Part shown: one piece after another, positions 25,312 to 33,215 of the stretch
Layout: the number at the start of each line of letters is the position of its first letter
Position numbering within the stretch: position 1 is the stretch's first letter
DNA from: Alienimonas californiensis
GTDB lineage: Bacteria > Planctomycetota > Planctomycetia > Planctomycetales > Planctomycetaceae
Direction of reading: 5' to 3'
DNA length: 64,000 nt
NCBI RefSeq assembly: GCF_007743815.1
Contig: NZ_CP036265.1
Location: 1,914,323-1,978,322, forward strand
Program-made: the position numbers and the translations under genes
Notes under the pieces: model-generated
Seen by the model: only the letters and a program-made list of their open reading frames with translations
What the model was told of the DNA's origin: nothing
Databases searched by the model: none

Positions 25312-27195
25312 ATGCAACGCTCCCTCCTGGTCGACCGACTTCGTGACTCATGGCGTCCGGCTCGGGCTCCCGACCGGCGGGGGGTGTTCACGCCGATCGC
25401 GGCGGTCTGCCTGTTCGCGGTGTTGGGGTTCGTGGCGCTGGGCGTGGATCTGGGGCTGATCTCCCTGACGCGGGCGCGGATGCAGTTCGCCACCGACGCC
25501 GCCGCCCTCGCCGCCGTGCACGAGCTGGCGGACGTCGTCGCCGAGGGCGAGGACCCCGGCGCGCTGGACGCGGAGATGGCCGCCCGGGCCCGCGCGATGG
25601 CCGTGAAGGTCGCCGGGATGAACGAGACCTTCGTCGACGGGGATCTCGACGTGCGGCTGGGCCGGCGGGTGTACGACGGCGACCTGGGCCGCTACCGCAT
25701 CCAGTGGGGCTCGGCTCCGTATAACGTCGTGGAGGTCGCGGCTCGCAAGGAGAACCCGAACACCTCCGCCCCGGACGGGCAGATGCCCGCGTTCTTCAGC
25801 CGGATCTTCGGGCTGACCGGACACTCCTTTCGGGTCTCCAGCATCGCTTATACCGAGCCCCGCGACCTCGTGCTGGTGCTCGACTATTCCGCCTCGATGA
25901 ACGACGACAGCGAGTTCCCGGCGTTCAACCGCCTCGGCGAGGCGGAGGTGACCGAGAACCAACTGGAGATCTACGACGCCCTCGGCCTCAGCGACGGCCT
26001 GCTGCCGGACGAGCCGGAGCGGGTCACGCTGCACGGCGTGCCTGAAGATACGCGTCGCCGCATTCCCCACATCACGTTCACCCCGGGCCCTTGGGGCGGG
26101 CGGGTCACCAGCACGGCCGACATCGACCGCCTCTGGGTCCTCGACAGTTCCGGCCGGTGGACGCAGCACAGTAACGTCGGGAAGTCGCACACGTTCTCCA
26201 CGAGCGGCTACCGCGTCGAGGAGGTGCGGGTCCTTTCCTGGAGAAACGACCGGGACTTCGGCGAGTACGGCGAGCGGATCGTCTTCAACACCGCCAATAC
26301 CCTGAAGGGCCTGGGGCTGGACGGCGTGAACTATCCCTTCCCCGGCGGCAGCTGGGCGGAGTTCTTCTGGTTCATGGAGCACACCAACACCGCCTACGCG
26401 GCCGGTCAACTGATGGAATACGGTAAGCCGGGGCTGGTCAGCTACATCCTCGCCTATCACCCCAGCCACGCGGCCACGCCCACGCTATGGCGGGCGCCGG
26501 CCCAGCCCTTCCACGCCATGAAGGAGGGCGTGTCGCAGTTGACGGAGTACCTCGGCAGCCTCGGCTACGGGGACCACCTCGGCCTGGTCAGCTACGACAC
26601 CACCGCCCGTTGGGAAACCCGCGTGAACGACCCGGCCGCCGGCATGGTCGCGGACGTCACCGGCGACCCCATCACCATGGACTACGCCGCAATTGACACG
26701 ATCCAGCGGCACCGCCAGGCCGGTTATTACCAGTCCACCACCGGCCTGGGCGACGGCGTAAAGGAGGCCCAACGGATGCTCGCCGAGCACGGCCGCTACG
26801 GCGCCCGGCCGACGATCCTGGTGATGACGGACGGCAACGCCAACGTCAGCCCCAGCGGCTTCTCCCTCCCGGGCGACTGGGATTGGGACGAACTCACGGA
26901 CTTCGACGGCGACGGCGCCGCCGACTACACCACCAACGACCGTCACAAACAGTACGCCTTCTATCACGCCCGCGAGGCGATTAACGAGGGCGCCACAGTG
27001 CACACCCTCAGCGTCGGCGCCGGGGCGGACGGGGCTCTGATGAACGCCATGGGCTACGCCGGCAACGGCGTGCACATCGACGTCCCCGGCGGCAACAGCT
27101 CCGAGGATAACGAAGAATTATTGCGGGAGGCCTTCCGCAAAATCGCCGCCCGCGTCCCCCCGCCCCGCCTGATGCTCGACCGCGACGCGGACTGA
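25312..27195 (+). CDS. Tad-type protein with von Willebrand factor A domain (TadG-like)
   Basis: A 627-residue protein. The N-terminus (RRGVFTPIAAVCLFAVLGF, about 23-60) is a TadG/Tad helix followed by the usual RARMQFATDAAALAA. A VWA domain begins near 185 with the MIDAS motif DYSAS (Asp191, Ser193, Ser195) and later VMTDGNANVS, which supplies the second metal Asp. About 200 residues are inserted between the MIDAS and the rest of the VWA fold. It is probably anchored outside the cytoplasmic membrane as part of Flp pilus or adhesion. It follows the two TadE genes by 66 bases. Confidence 0.85.
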   Translation: MQRSLLVDRLRDSWRPARAPDRRGVFTPIAAVCLFAVLGFVALGVDLGLISLTRARMQFATDAAALAAVHELADVVAEGEDPGALDAEMAARARAMAVKVAGMNETFVDGDLDVRLGRRVYDGDLGRYRIQWGSAPYNVVEVAARKENPNTSAPDGQMPAFFSRIFGLTGHSFRVSSIAYTEPRDLVLVLDYSASMNDDSEFPAFNRLGEAEVTENQLEIYDALGLSDGLLPDEPERVTLHGVPEDTRRRIPHITFTPGPWGGRVTSTADIDRLWVLDSSGRWTQHSNVGKSHTFSTSGYRVEEVRVLSWRNDRDFGEYGERIVFNTANTLKGLGLDGVNYPFPGGSWAEFFWFMEHTNTAYAAGQLMEYGKPGLVSYILAYHPSHAATPTLWRAPAQPFHAMKEGVSQLTEYLGSLGYGDHLGLVSYDTTARWETRVNDPAAGMVADVTGDPITMDYAAIDTIQRHRQAGYYQSTTGLGDGVKEAQRMLAEHGRYGARPTILVMTDGNANVSPSGFSLPGDWDWDELTDFDGDGAADYTTNDRHKQYAFYHAREAINEGATVHTLSVGAGADGALMNAMGYAGNGVHIDVPGGNSSEDNEELLREAFRKIAARVPPPRLMLDRDAD

Positions 27196-27200
27196 GCGAC

Positions 27201-27866
27201 CTAATTCGCTCCGCCGTGCTCCCCCGGGCGCACGGCGGAGCGCCATTCTTTGAGCAGGTCGAAGTGCTCCGCCTCGTCCCGGCGGGCGATCAGTTCGGCG
27301 GCAAACGCGACCGGGAACCCCGGCAATTCACCGCTCTCCGCCGCGACTTCATAACCCTCGTCGCCGTTCCGACGGTGGACGGTCAGCGTCTCGTCCGCCC
27401 AGACCCACACCTCCGGCACCCCGAGGGCCGCGTAAATCGGCAGCTTGGCGACGCCGAGGCTGGTCACGTCGACTTCGACGCACAAATCCGGCGGCGGATC
27501 GCCGGCTTGCAGGTCGATCCGGTTTCGGTCTCTCAAATTGGGCAGGGAGGCGACGTAGTAGCACAGGTCCGACTCCAACCCCCGCTGAAGGTCCGCCCGG
27601 CTCTGCGTGAGACTGCCGACGCCCCGCACGGCGATGCGACGTTCCTCGGTGAAGGCGGCGATCAGCAGGCCGAGCCACCAACCGACAGATTCATGCAGCG
27701 ACCCGTTGGGCATCTCGATCTCCAGCAGGCCGCCGGCGGGGCCGTCGTAGGTCAGCTTGACGTGCGCGTTCTCCGGCTTGGCCCGCATAGCGACGTACTC
27801 GTCCCACGTCACCCCCCGTAGCACCGTCGGCCGCCGGGGGGCGGGTCGCTTGTCAAGCTGCGGCAT
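27201..27866 (-). CDS. Uma2-family (DUF820) putative nuclease, second copy
   Basis: A 221-residue Uma2 member, only distantly similar to the one at 18393-19079. The nuclease-fold positions are visible: ESDLCYYVAS (Asp), PDLCVEVDVTS (Glu) and AKLPIYAALGVPEVWVW (Lys and core strand). The opening TWDEYVAM is typical of one Uma2 subfamily. It is convergent with the VWA gene (5 bases apart). Function unknown. Confidence 0.85.
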   Translation of the reverse strand: MPQLDKRPAPRRPTVLRGVTWDEYVAMRAKPENAHVKLTYDGPAGGLLEIEMPNGSLHESVGWWLGLLIAAFTEERRIAVRGVGSLTQSRADLQRGLESDLCYYVASLPNLRDRNRIDLQAGDPPPDLCVEVDVTSLGVAKLPIYAALGVPEVWVWADETLTVHRRNGDEGYEVAAESGELPGFPVAFAAELIARRDEAEHFDLLKEWRSAVRPGEHGGAN

Positions 27867-27999
27867 CGGACGGCTCCTTGATCGAGAGAGGATTTGTGCC
27901 GGGCGTCATGCTCTCACGCCCCGGCGGCGTTAACGGACGGGAGGGGTGAGATTGAGAGTGGCTAGGTATTGATCCAAGAAGTGGACTCACGCCGCCTGC

Positions 28000-28953
28000 T
28001 CACTCTACGTCTCGCCACAAAGGGGGGCCTCCTCTGCTCATGAACTGCGTCATCCGCCGGGGCCATACTCGGGCGAAGTGATATAAGTCTTCGCCAAACG
28101 GGCCTCCGGCCACCCACACTTGGACATCGTGGGCAGAACCTCCTAGCAGACCGCCCATGTAATCGCCGAATCTATGGATGTCCGTGGCGTGACTTTCGAA
28201 CTGAATCAGTAAGACACGTCGACCGTCCCCTTCATGATTCCGTAGCTTTGCCAACTTCTCCTTTAGCAGGCCGCGATCGCATGTGACGCGATCGTCTCCG
28301 CCTGCCAAATCACTTCCCTCCGTCAGCCGCTGGCATAGACCGATCTTACTGTCAGCGTCGACAATGGACCCGGCGGCGAGCTTTGTCACGCTTGCGGTAA
28401 AGCTCACCTGCAATTCTTTGAACCACTCAGCGGCAAGAGAAATCTCTTCGCTCTGAGAGCCGCTCGATCCAGAATCAAACTTCGCCTCCCACGGCTCAGC
28501 ACTGGCAACGGCATTCTTGAACGCCGAGACTATCTGCGGCCTAATCTTCGCGAGGATCTGCTTTTTGAGGCCTTTCGACTTGAAGCCGGAGAGGTTGCGA
28601 ACTCCATCAGGGGACAATGAAAGCGTGAATAAGTGGCCCTTGGGTAGGCCAAGTTCGCCGGCAACGTCATTAAGCGAAAGCCCTTCAACGAGTTCGCGAA
28701 ACTTAAGGCTAATCTTGCGTTCCCGCGGGACGACGTCTAGGCTCGTATGTTCAATGAAGAACGGCTGGTTATCTAAGCTCTTCAGGGCATTCGTGACGGC
28801 ATCAATCGCCTTCGGCTTATCTTTGTTCCGCTGGCCGCCGGTCTCCTTATCCGGCTGACTCACGATCTGGAGACCCGGCAATCCGTGCTCAGTGAGATAC
28901 TGCACGAACGCTTCAACGCACCGAACATCGGGGCGGTCAGCATCGTTCGGCAT
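28000..28953 (-). CDS. Hypothetical protein in a lower-GC segment
   Basis: A 317-residue soluble protein I do not recognise. Codon use and base composition differ from all neighbours: the gene is clearly AT-richer, which suggests recent transfer. Near the N-terminus, KAIDAVTNALKSLDNQPFFI leads into IEHTSLD; an Asp followed by E-x-T after a strand is seen in some divergent restriction-like folds, but this is weak. The C-terminus has RRVLLIQFESHATDIHRFGD. The ATG at 28953 is preferred to one at 29016, which overlaps the neighbouring gene. It stands alone between a Uma2 gene and the dehydrogenase gene. A defence role is possible but not supported by a clear motif. Confidence 0.6.
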   Translation of the reverse strand: MPNDADRPDVRCVEAFVQYLTEHGLPGLQIVSQPDKETGGQRNKDKPKAIDAVTNALKSLDNQPFFIEHTSLDVVPRERKISLKFRELVEGLSLNDVAGELGLPKGHLFTLSLSPDGVRNLSGFKSKGLKKQILAKIRPQIVSAFKNAVASAEPWEAKFDSGSSGSQSEEISLAAEWFKELQVSFTASVTKLAAGSIVDADSKIGLCQRLTEGSDLAGGDDRVTCDRGLLKEKLAKLRNHEGDGRRVLLIQFESHATDIHRFGDYMGGLLGGSAHDVQVWVAGGPFGEDLYHFARVWPRRMTQFMSRGGPPLWRDVE

Positions 28954-29002
28954 CACTGGCAAGGATTGTGGGGTCCAGTGGGCAGGCCCTGCACGCAGTT
29001 CT

Positions 29003-30175
29003 CTAAATCGCCGCAATAATCGCGTCGGCCATTTCGCTGGTGCCGACGGCCGACGGGTCGTTGCGGTCGGCCTTCAGGTCGTAGGTGACGTGCTTGCCCT
29101 CTTCGATCACCTTGGCGACGGCGTTGTCCAGGGCGGCGGCGGCTTGGTGCTCGCCGAGGTGGGCCAGCATCATCTTGCCGGAGAGGATCAGCGCCGTCGG
29201 GTTCACCTTGTTCTGGCCGGCGTACTTCGGGGCGCTGCCGTGGGTCGCCTCGAAGATCGCGCTGTCCGGGCCGATGTTGGCGCCCGGGGCCACGCCCAGA
29301 CCGCCCACCAGACCGGCGCACAGGTCGGACAGGATGTCGCCGTACAGGTTCTCGGTCAGCAGGATGTCGTACAGTTCCGGCTTCTGGACGAGCTGCATGC
29401 ACATGTTGTCGATCAGGCGCTCGTTATATTTCACGCCGGACGCGTCGATGCCGGTCACCAGGGCGTCCGGCTCCACGCCCTCTTTTTCCTCCTCCCACTC
29501 GAACTGGGCGCCGCAGGCCAGGGCGACGGCCCGGGTGCGGTCGTACCACAGGCCGTCAGTGAACTTCATGATGTTCGCTTTGCAGATGGACGTGACCGTC
29601 TTGCGGCCGTTGTCCACGGCGTATTGGAACGCCGCCCGGGCGATGTCCCGGGTGCCGGGGTGGGAGATCGGCTTGATGCTGATCCCGGTTTCGGCCGGCG
29701 GGGTGTTGATCTTCTTGCCGGGGGCGCGGGCGTTGATCGCCTCGATAATTTCGTTCGTCGCCTGTTCGCCGGCCCGGAACTCGACGCCGGCGTAGAGGTC
29801 CTCGGTGTTCTCCCGCACGACGACGAGGTCCACCGGGATGTGCTCGTACATCGTCCGCACGCCCTTGTACTGCTTGCAGGGGCGAATGCAGGCGTAGAGG
29901 CCCAGCTCCTGCCGCAGGAACACGTTGACGCTGCGGAAGCCCTTGCCGATCGGCGTGGTGATGGGGGCCTTGAGGGCGACCTGGTTCTTGCGGATGGACT
30001 CCATCACGCGGTCGGGCACGCCGCCCTCGGCCTCGATGACTTCGATGCCGCAGGCCTGCTCGTCCCAGTCGATCTTGCCGCCGTGGGCCTCGATCGCGGC
30101 GTCCACGCAGCGGCGGGTGGCCTGGGCGATCTCGGGGCCGACGCCGTCGCCGGGGATCAGGGTGACTTTGTGCAT
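29003..30175 (-). CDS. Isocitrate/isopropylmalate dehydrogenase family protein
   Basis: A 390-residue beta-decarboxylating dehydrogenase, most like NAD-type isocitrate dehydrogenase. Visible: [13 protein letters not shown] at the N-terminus, [20 protein letters not shown] (substrate Ser and Arg residues), [35 protein letters not shown] (metal Asp residues) and [20 protein letters not shown] in the cofactor region. An insert of about 20 residues with [11 protein letters not shown] lies after the E-N-T-E-D loop. It would convert isocitrate to 2-oxoglutarate in the citric acid cycle. The cofactor (NAD or NADP) is not certain. It is divergent from the Tat-exported protein gene. Confidence 0.88.
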   Translation of the reverse strand: MHKVTLIPGDGVGPEIAQATRRCVDAAIEAHGGKIDWDEQACGIEVIEAEGGVPDRVMESIRKNQVALKAPITTPIGKGFRSVNVFLRQELGLYACIRPCKQYKGVRTMYEHIPVDLVVVRENTEDLYAGVEFRAGEQATNEIIEAINARAPGKKINTPPAETGISIKPISHPGTRDIARAAFQYAVDNGRKTVTSICKANIMKFTDGLWYDRTRAVALACGAQFEWEEEKEGVEPDALVTGIDASGVKYNERLIDNMCMQLVQKPELYDILLTENLYGDILSDLCAGLVGGLGVAPGANIGPDSAIFEATHGSAPKYAGQNKVNPTALILSGKMMLAHLGEHQAAAALDNAVAKVIEEGKHVTYDLKADRNDPSAVGTSEMADAIIAAI

Positions 30176-30326
30176 CGAAACTTCGGCGGGATACGGTCGG
30201 AAACGGAAGGCCGGGGAGGGCCTGGGCGGCCGGGCAGGATACCGACGGGCGTGCGGCGTTGCGACCGCCCCGCCCGCGGCGAACGATGGGGCTCTCGCCC
30301 GCCCGCCGCGCCCGCCGGAGCTTCGC

Positions 30327-31634
30327 ATGTTCGCCCCCCCGCTGTCCCGCCGCACCTTCGTCGCCGGCTCGCTGGCCGGGGCCGCCGCCCTCGCCCGGCC
30401 CCGCCGCGGCCGGGCCGCGGAGGGCGGCGTGCAGAACGCCCGCGTGCCGGTCCGCAAGCTGACCGGCGGGCCGGCCCACCACTGGTTCGGGTACTACGAC
30501 AAGCTGCAGTTCAGCCCGGGCGATCAGTTCGTGCTGAGCAATTCGGTCGACTTCGAGGGCCGCAGCCCGACCGCGGCGGATTCGATCGGCGTCGGCTTCG
30601 TGGACCGCACGACCGACGACGGCTTCCGGGAGATCGGCCGGTCCGCCTCCTTCGGTTGGCAGCAGGGGTGCATGTTGCAGTTCCGCCCGGGGCACGGGGA
30701 CGAGATCGTCTGGAACGACCGGGAGGGCGACCGCTTCGTCTGCCGGCTGCTCGATCTGTCCCTCGAACCGACGGACGGCCCCAGCCTCCGCACGATCCCC
30801 GAGCCGATCTACACCCTCGCCCCGGACGGCAGGACCGGCATCAACGCCGATTTCCGCCGGATCAACGACCTCCGCCCCGGCTACGGCTACGCCGGCCTGC
30901 CGGACCCGCACGCGGACGAACTGGTCCCGGGCGAAAGCGGCGTGCGGTCGGTGGACCTCGACAGCGGCGAGAGTGAATTAATCTTCAGCATCGCCGAAGC
31001 CGCCGCGATCGAGCCCCGGCAGTCGTCGATGGACGGGGCGAAGCATTATTTCAATCACCTGCTGTACAGCCCGAACGGGGAGCGGTTCATCGTGCTGCAC
31101 CGCTGGCGGCCGGACGGCGGGAAAGGCGGGTTTCAAACCCGCATGTTCACGGTGAACGCCGACGGGTCGGAGCCGTACGTCCTCGACCCCAGCGGTTCGA
31201 CGAGTCACTTTATCTGGCGCGACCCGGAGCATATTTGCGCCTGGACGAAGCCCGCCGGGAAGGAGTGGGGTTTTTATCTGTTCAAGGATCGAACGGACGA
31301 GGTGACGCCCGTGGGGCCGGAGAAAATGCCGGTCAACGGCCACAACACCTACCTGCCCGCCCCCGAGGGCTCGCCGTGGAAGACGGGCGAGTGGATCTTG
31401 AACGACACCTATCCGCAGGGCAAAGGGCGGCTGCAAACGGTGTATCTCTACCACGTGCCGACCGGGGAGCGGTTCGACCTCGCCTCGTTCCACAGCCCGC
31501 CGGCCTATCAGGGCGAATGGCGCTGCGACACCCACCCCCGCGTCAGCCGCGACGGGCGGACCGTCTGCGTCGACAGCCCGCACGAGGGCGGCCGGCAGCT
31601 TTATGAACTGGACATCACGGGGATCGTGGGCTGA
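30327..31634 (+). CDS. Tat-exported beta-propeller protein
   Basis: A 435-residue protein with a twin-arginine signal ([17 protein letters not shown]) and a body of repeated short beta segments ending in D-G or N-G turns, for example [33 protein letters not shown] and [15 protein letters not shown]. This pattern fits TolB/WD40-like propellers such as the oligogalacturonate-lyase-like family. No catalytic motif can be named. It is likely folded in the cytoplasm before export by Tat. The ATG at 30327 gives the signal peptide. A perfect 46-bp palindrome follows the stop after 4 bases. Confidence 0.75.
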   Translation: MFAPPLSRRTFVAGSLAGAAALARPRRGRAAEGGVQNARVPVRKLTGGPAHHWFGYYDKLQFSPGDQFVLSNSVDFEGRSPTAADSIGVGFVDRTTDDGFREIGRSASFGWQQGCMLQFRPGHGDEIVWNDREGDRFVCRLLDLSLEPTDGPSLRTIPEPIYTLAPDGRTGINADFRRINDLRPGYGYAGLPDPHADELVPGESGVRSVDLDSGESELIFSIAEAAAIEPRQSSMDGAKHYFNHLLYSPNGERFIVLHRWRPDGGKGGFQTRMFTVNADGSEPYVLDPSGSTSHFIWRDPEHICAWTKPAGKEWGFYLFKDRTDEVTPVGPEKMPVNGHNTYLPAPEGSPWKTGEWILNDTYPQGKGRLQTVYLYHVPTGERFDLASFHSPPAYQGEWRCDTHPRVSRDGRTVCVDSPHEGGRQLYELDITGIVG

Positions 31635-31638
31635 ACAT

Positions 31639-31684
31639 AGAACCGCGACCGTCAGGGAGCCGGCTCCCTGACGGTCGCGGTTCT
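31639..31684. terminator. Perfect 46-bp palindrome, bidirectional terminator candidate
   Basis: Arms 31639-31661 and 31662-31684 are exact reverse complements built on accgcgaccgtcagggagcc. It sits between two convergent genes and its last two bases are part of the MogA-like stop codon on the minus strand. The family recurs, diverged, at 39233-39306. Confidence 0.9.
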
Positions 31685-32180
31685 AAACGTCCGCGGGCCG
31701 GTTGTCCGCAATCAATTTCAAACAGTGCGGCACCGCCCCCCAGACGGCGCCGAGGCACTGCGGGATCGCTTTGGGGCTGCCGGGGAGCGTGAGAATGAGG
31801 GCGTTCCCCCGCACGCCGCAGGCCTGACGGGCGAGGATCGCGGTGGGCACCTCGTCCCAGGCGTCCGCCCGCATCTTCTCCGCGAAGCCGGGCAGTTCCT
31901 TGTCCAGCAGGGGGAGAATCGCCTCGGGCGTGACGTCCCGGGCCGTCGGGCCGGTGCCGCCGGTGGCGATGATCAGGCGACAACCTTCATTGATCAGGTC
32001 GAGCACCGCCTCGCGGATCTGCGGCGGTTCGTCCGGCACGACGCGGCTGTGCGGCTCCCAGCCGCCGGCGTGGTCGGCGAGGTTCGCCTCGCAGAAGTCC
32101 CGCACGGCGGGGCCGCCGCGGTCTTCATACACCCCGGCGGTCGCCCGATCGGAGACGGTGAGGATGCCGACGCGGAGCAT
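31683..32180 (-). CDS. MogA/MoaB-family molybdenum cofactor protein
   Basis: A 165-residue protein of the MogA/MoaB family. The family fingerprints are VGILTVSDRATAGVYEDRGG at the start, LIIATGGTGPTARDVTPEA in the middle and TLPGSPKAIPQCL near the end. MogA adenylylates molybdopterin before metal insertion; MoaB paralogues may have lost this. The ATG at 32180 is chosen: further upstream, the frame runs through a dispersed repeat. It is convergent with the propeller gene, and the citrate-synthase-like gene lies upstream on the same strand. Confidence 0.9.
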   Translation of the reverse strand: MLRVGILTVSDRATAGVYEDRGGPAVRDFCEANLADHAGGWEPHSRVVPDEPPQIREAVLDLINEGCRLIIATGGTGPTARDVTPEAILPLLDKELPGFAEKMRADAWDEVPTAILARQACGVRGNALILTLPGSPKAIPQCLGAVWGAVPHCLKLIADNRPADV

Positions 32181-32194
32181 GGTGCGGAAGGGTT

Positions 32195-32277
32195 CGTGAG
32201 CCCGAAACGCAAGCGAGGTGAACGACGTCCATCCTGCGATCGACCGTCGAAACCCTCGCTTGCGCTTCGGGCTCACG
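32195..32277. repeat. Palindromic repeat, gagcccgaaacgcaagcgag variant
   Basis: Arms 32195-32218 and 32254-32277 pair over 24 bases with one mismatch. It is a variant of the family at 12956-13046 and 58766-58841. It fills the gap between the citrate-synthase-like and MogA-like genes. Confidence 0.85.
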
Positions 32278-32283
32278 GACGAG

Positions 32284-33111
32284 TCACCGTTCGCTCAGCG
32301 GCTCGAACAGGCGTTCGGTGGGGCGGTCGTAGGTGACGGTGGTTTCGACGTGGCCGCCGGGGGCGTTCTCCAACTCGCGGAGTTGCTCCATGGCGTGGGC
32401 GGCCCAGACGGGGACGCGAGCCACGCAGCGGGCGACGGCGCTGGTGACGTCCTCCTGATCGGTGATCGTGTCCCCGCCGCCGGGGGGGCCGTCGCCGTTG
32501 CACAGGGCGGCGGTGACCACGCCGTACAGGTCCGCCCCGCGGGCGGCGGCGAGGCGGGCGGCGAAGACGTCCGGGCTGGGGGCGGGGTCCGCGGCGAGGA
32601 CCATATCCGCCATGAACGCCACCTCCTCCGCCTCGGTGGGCGTCTTGCCGGTCAGCAGGCGCACCAGGTCCGCGGAGAACGACAGTTCCGGGTTCGCCTC
32701 CGGCTGTTTGCCGTTCTTGAAGAACCGGGTGGCCGCGAACACCAGCGGCAGGCGGGCCATCAGGTCGACGGCCTGGATGCGGAACGCCGCGGGGCCGGTC
32801 TGGCCGGCTTGGGCGTCGAACTCGCCCAGCAGGCTGACCACCGTGCGGAGCGTCTGCCCCGGGGTGACGTGCAGGGGCAGTTCTTCGGTGAGGGCCCGGA
32901 TGATCGGGGGGACCTCCGCGGCGCAGGTCAGCAGGGTGCGGAAGTCGGCGAGGTGGTCCGGGTCCGGTAGGGTCTCGTGGAGCAGCAGATAGGCGACGTC
33001 CGCAAACGTCCCGCCGCTGGCGGCCTCGGAGAGGCGATACCCGCGCACGTCCGCGGCGTCTTCCCCGCGGCAGAGGGCCGTGTGCAGGTGGGCGGACAGG
33101 CCGACAGGCAT
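32284..33111 (-). CDS. Citrate synthase-like protein lacking catalytic histidines
   Basis: A 275-residue homologue of citrate synthase, which is normally 370-430 residues. The N-terminal half aligns well: VRGYRLSEAA, FADVAYLLLHETLPDPDHL, VTPGQTLRTVVSLLGEFDAQ and LMARLPLVFAATRF. Where the enzyme has ADHE-x-N-x-STFAAR this protein has LAADPAPSPDVFAARLAA, and where it has GPLHGGAN it has GPPGGGDTIT, so both catalytic His residues are gone. The small domain that carries the catalytic Asp is largely missing; the sequence jumps to a C-terminal part (RVPVWAAHAMEQL). It cannot be a normal citrate synthase. It may be a regulatory or scaffold paralogue, or decaying; the frame is intact, which favours use. 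The ATG at 33111 is chosen. Confidence 0.75.
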   Translation of the reverse strand: MPVGLSAHLHTALCRGEDAADVRGYRLSEAASGGTFADVAYLLLHETLPDPDHLADFRTLLTCAAEVPPIIRALTEELPLHVTPGQTLRTVVSLLGEFDAQAGQTGPAAFRIQAVDLMARLPLVFAATRFFKNGKQPEANPELSFSADLVRLLTGKTPTEAEEVAFMADMVLAADPAPSPDVFAARLAAARGADLYGVVTAALCNGDGPPGGGDTITDQEDVTSAVARCVARVPVWAAHAMEQLRELENAPGGHVETTVTYDRPTERLFEPLSER

Positions 33112-33215
33112 GGGGGCGTTCGAACCGGAAACGGACCCGCACAGTCTGGCGAACCCGCCCGATCGTCGCCACCGGGAGGCCCCCCGCCCCGCGGCTCAAC
33201 GCGGGCGCCGCGGGA

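Noticed and set aside
28892-30976. A 694-codon plus-strand frame opposite the dehydrogenase gene
   Set aside because: It is antisense to a conserved enzyme and has no recognisable motif.
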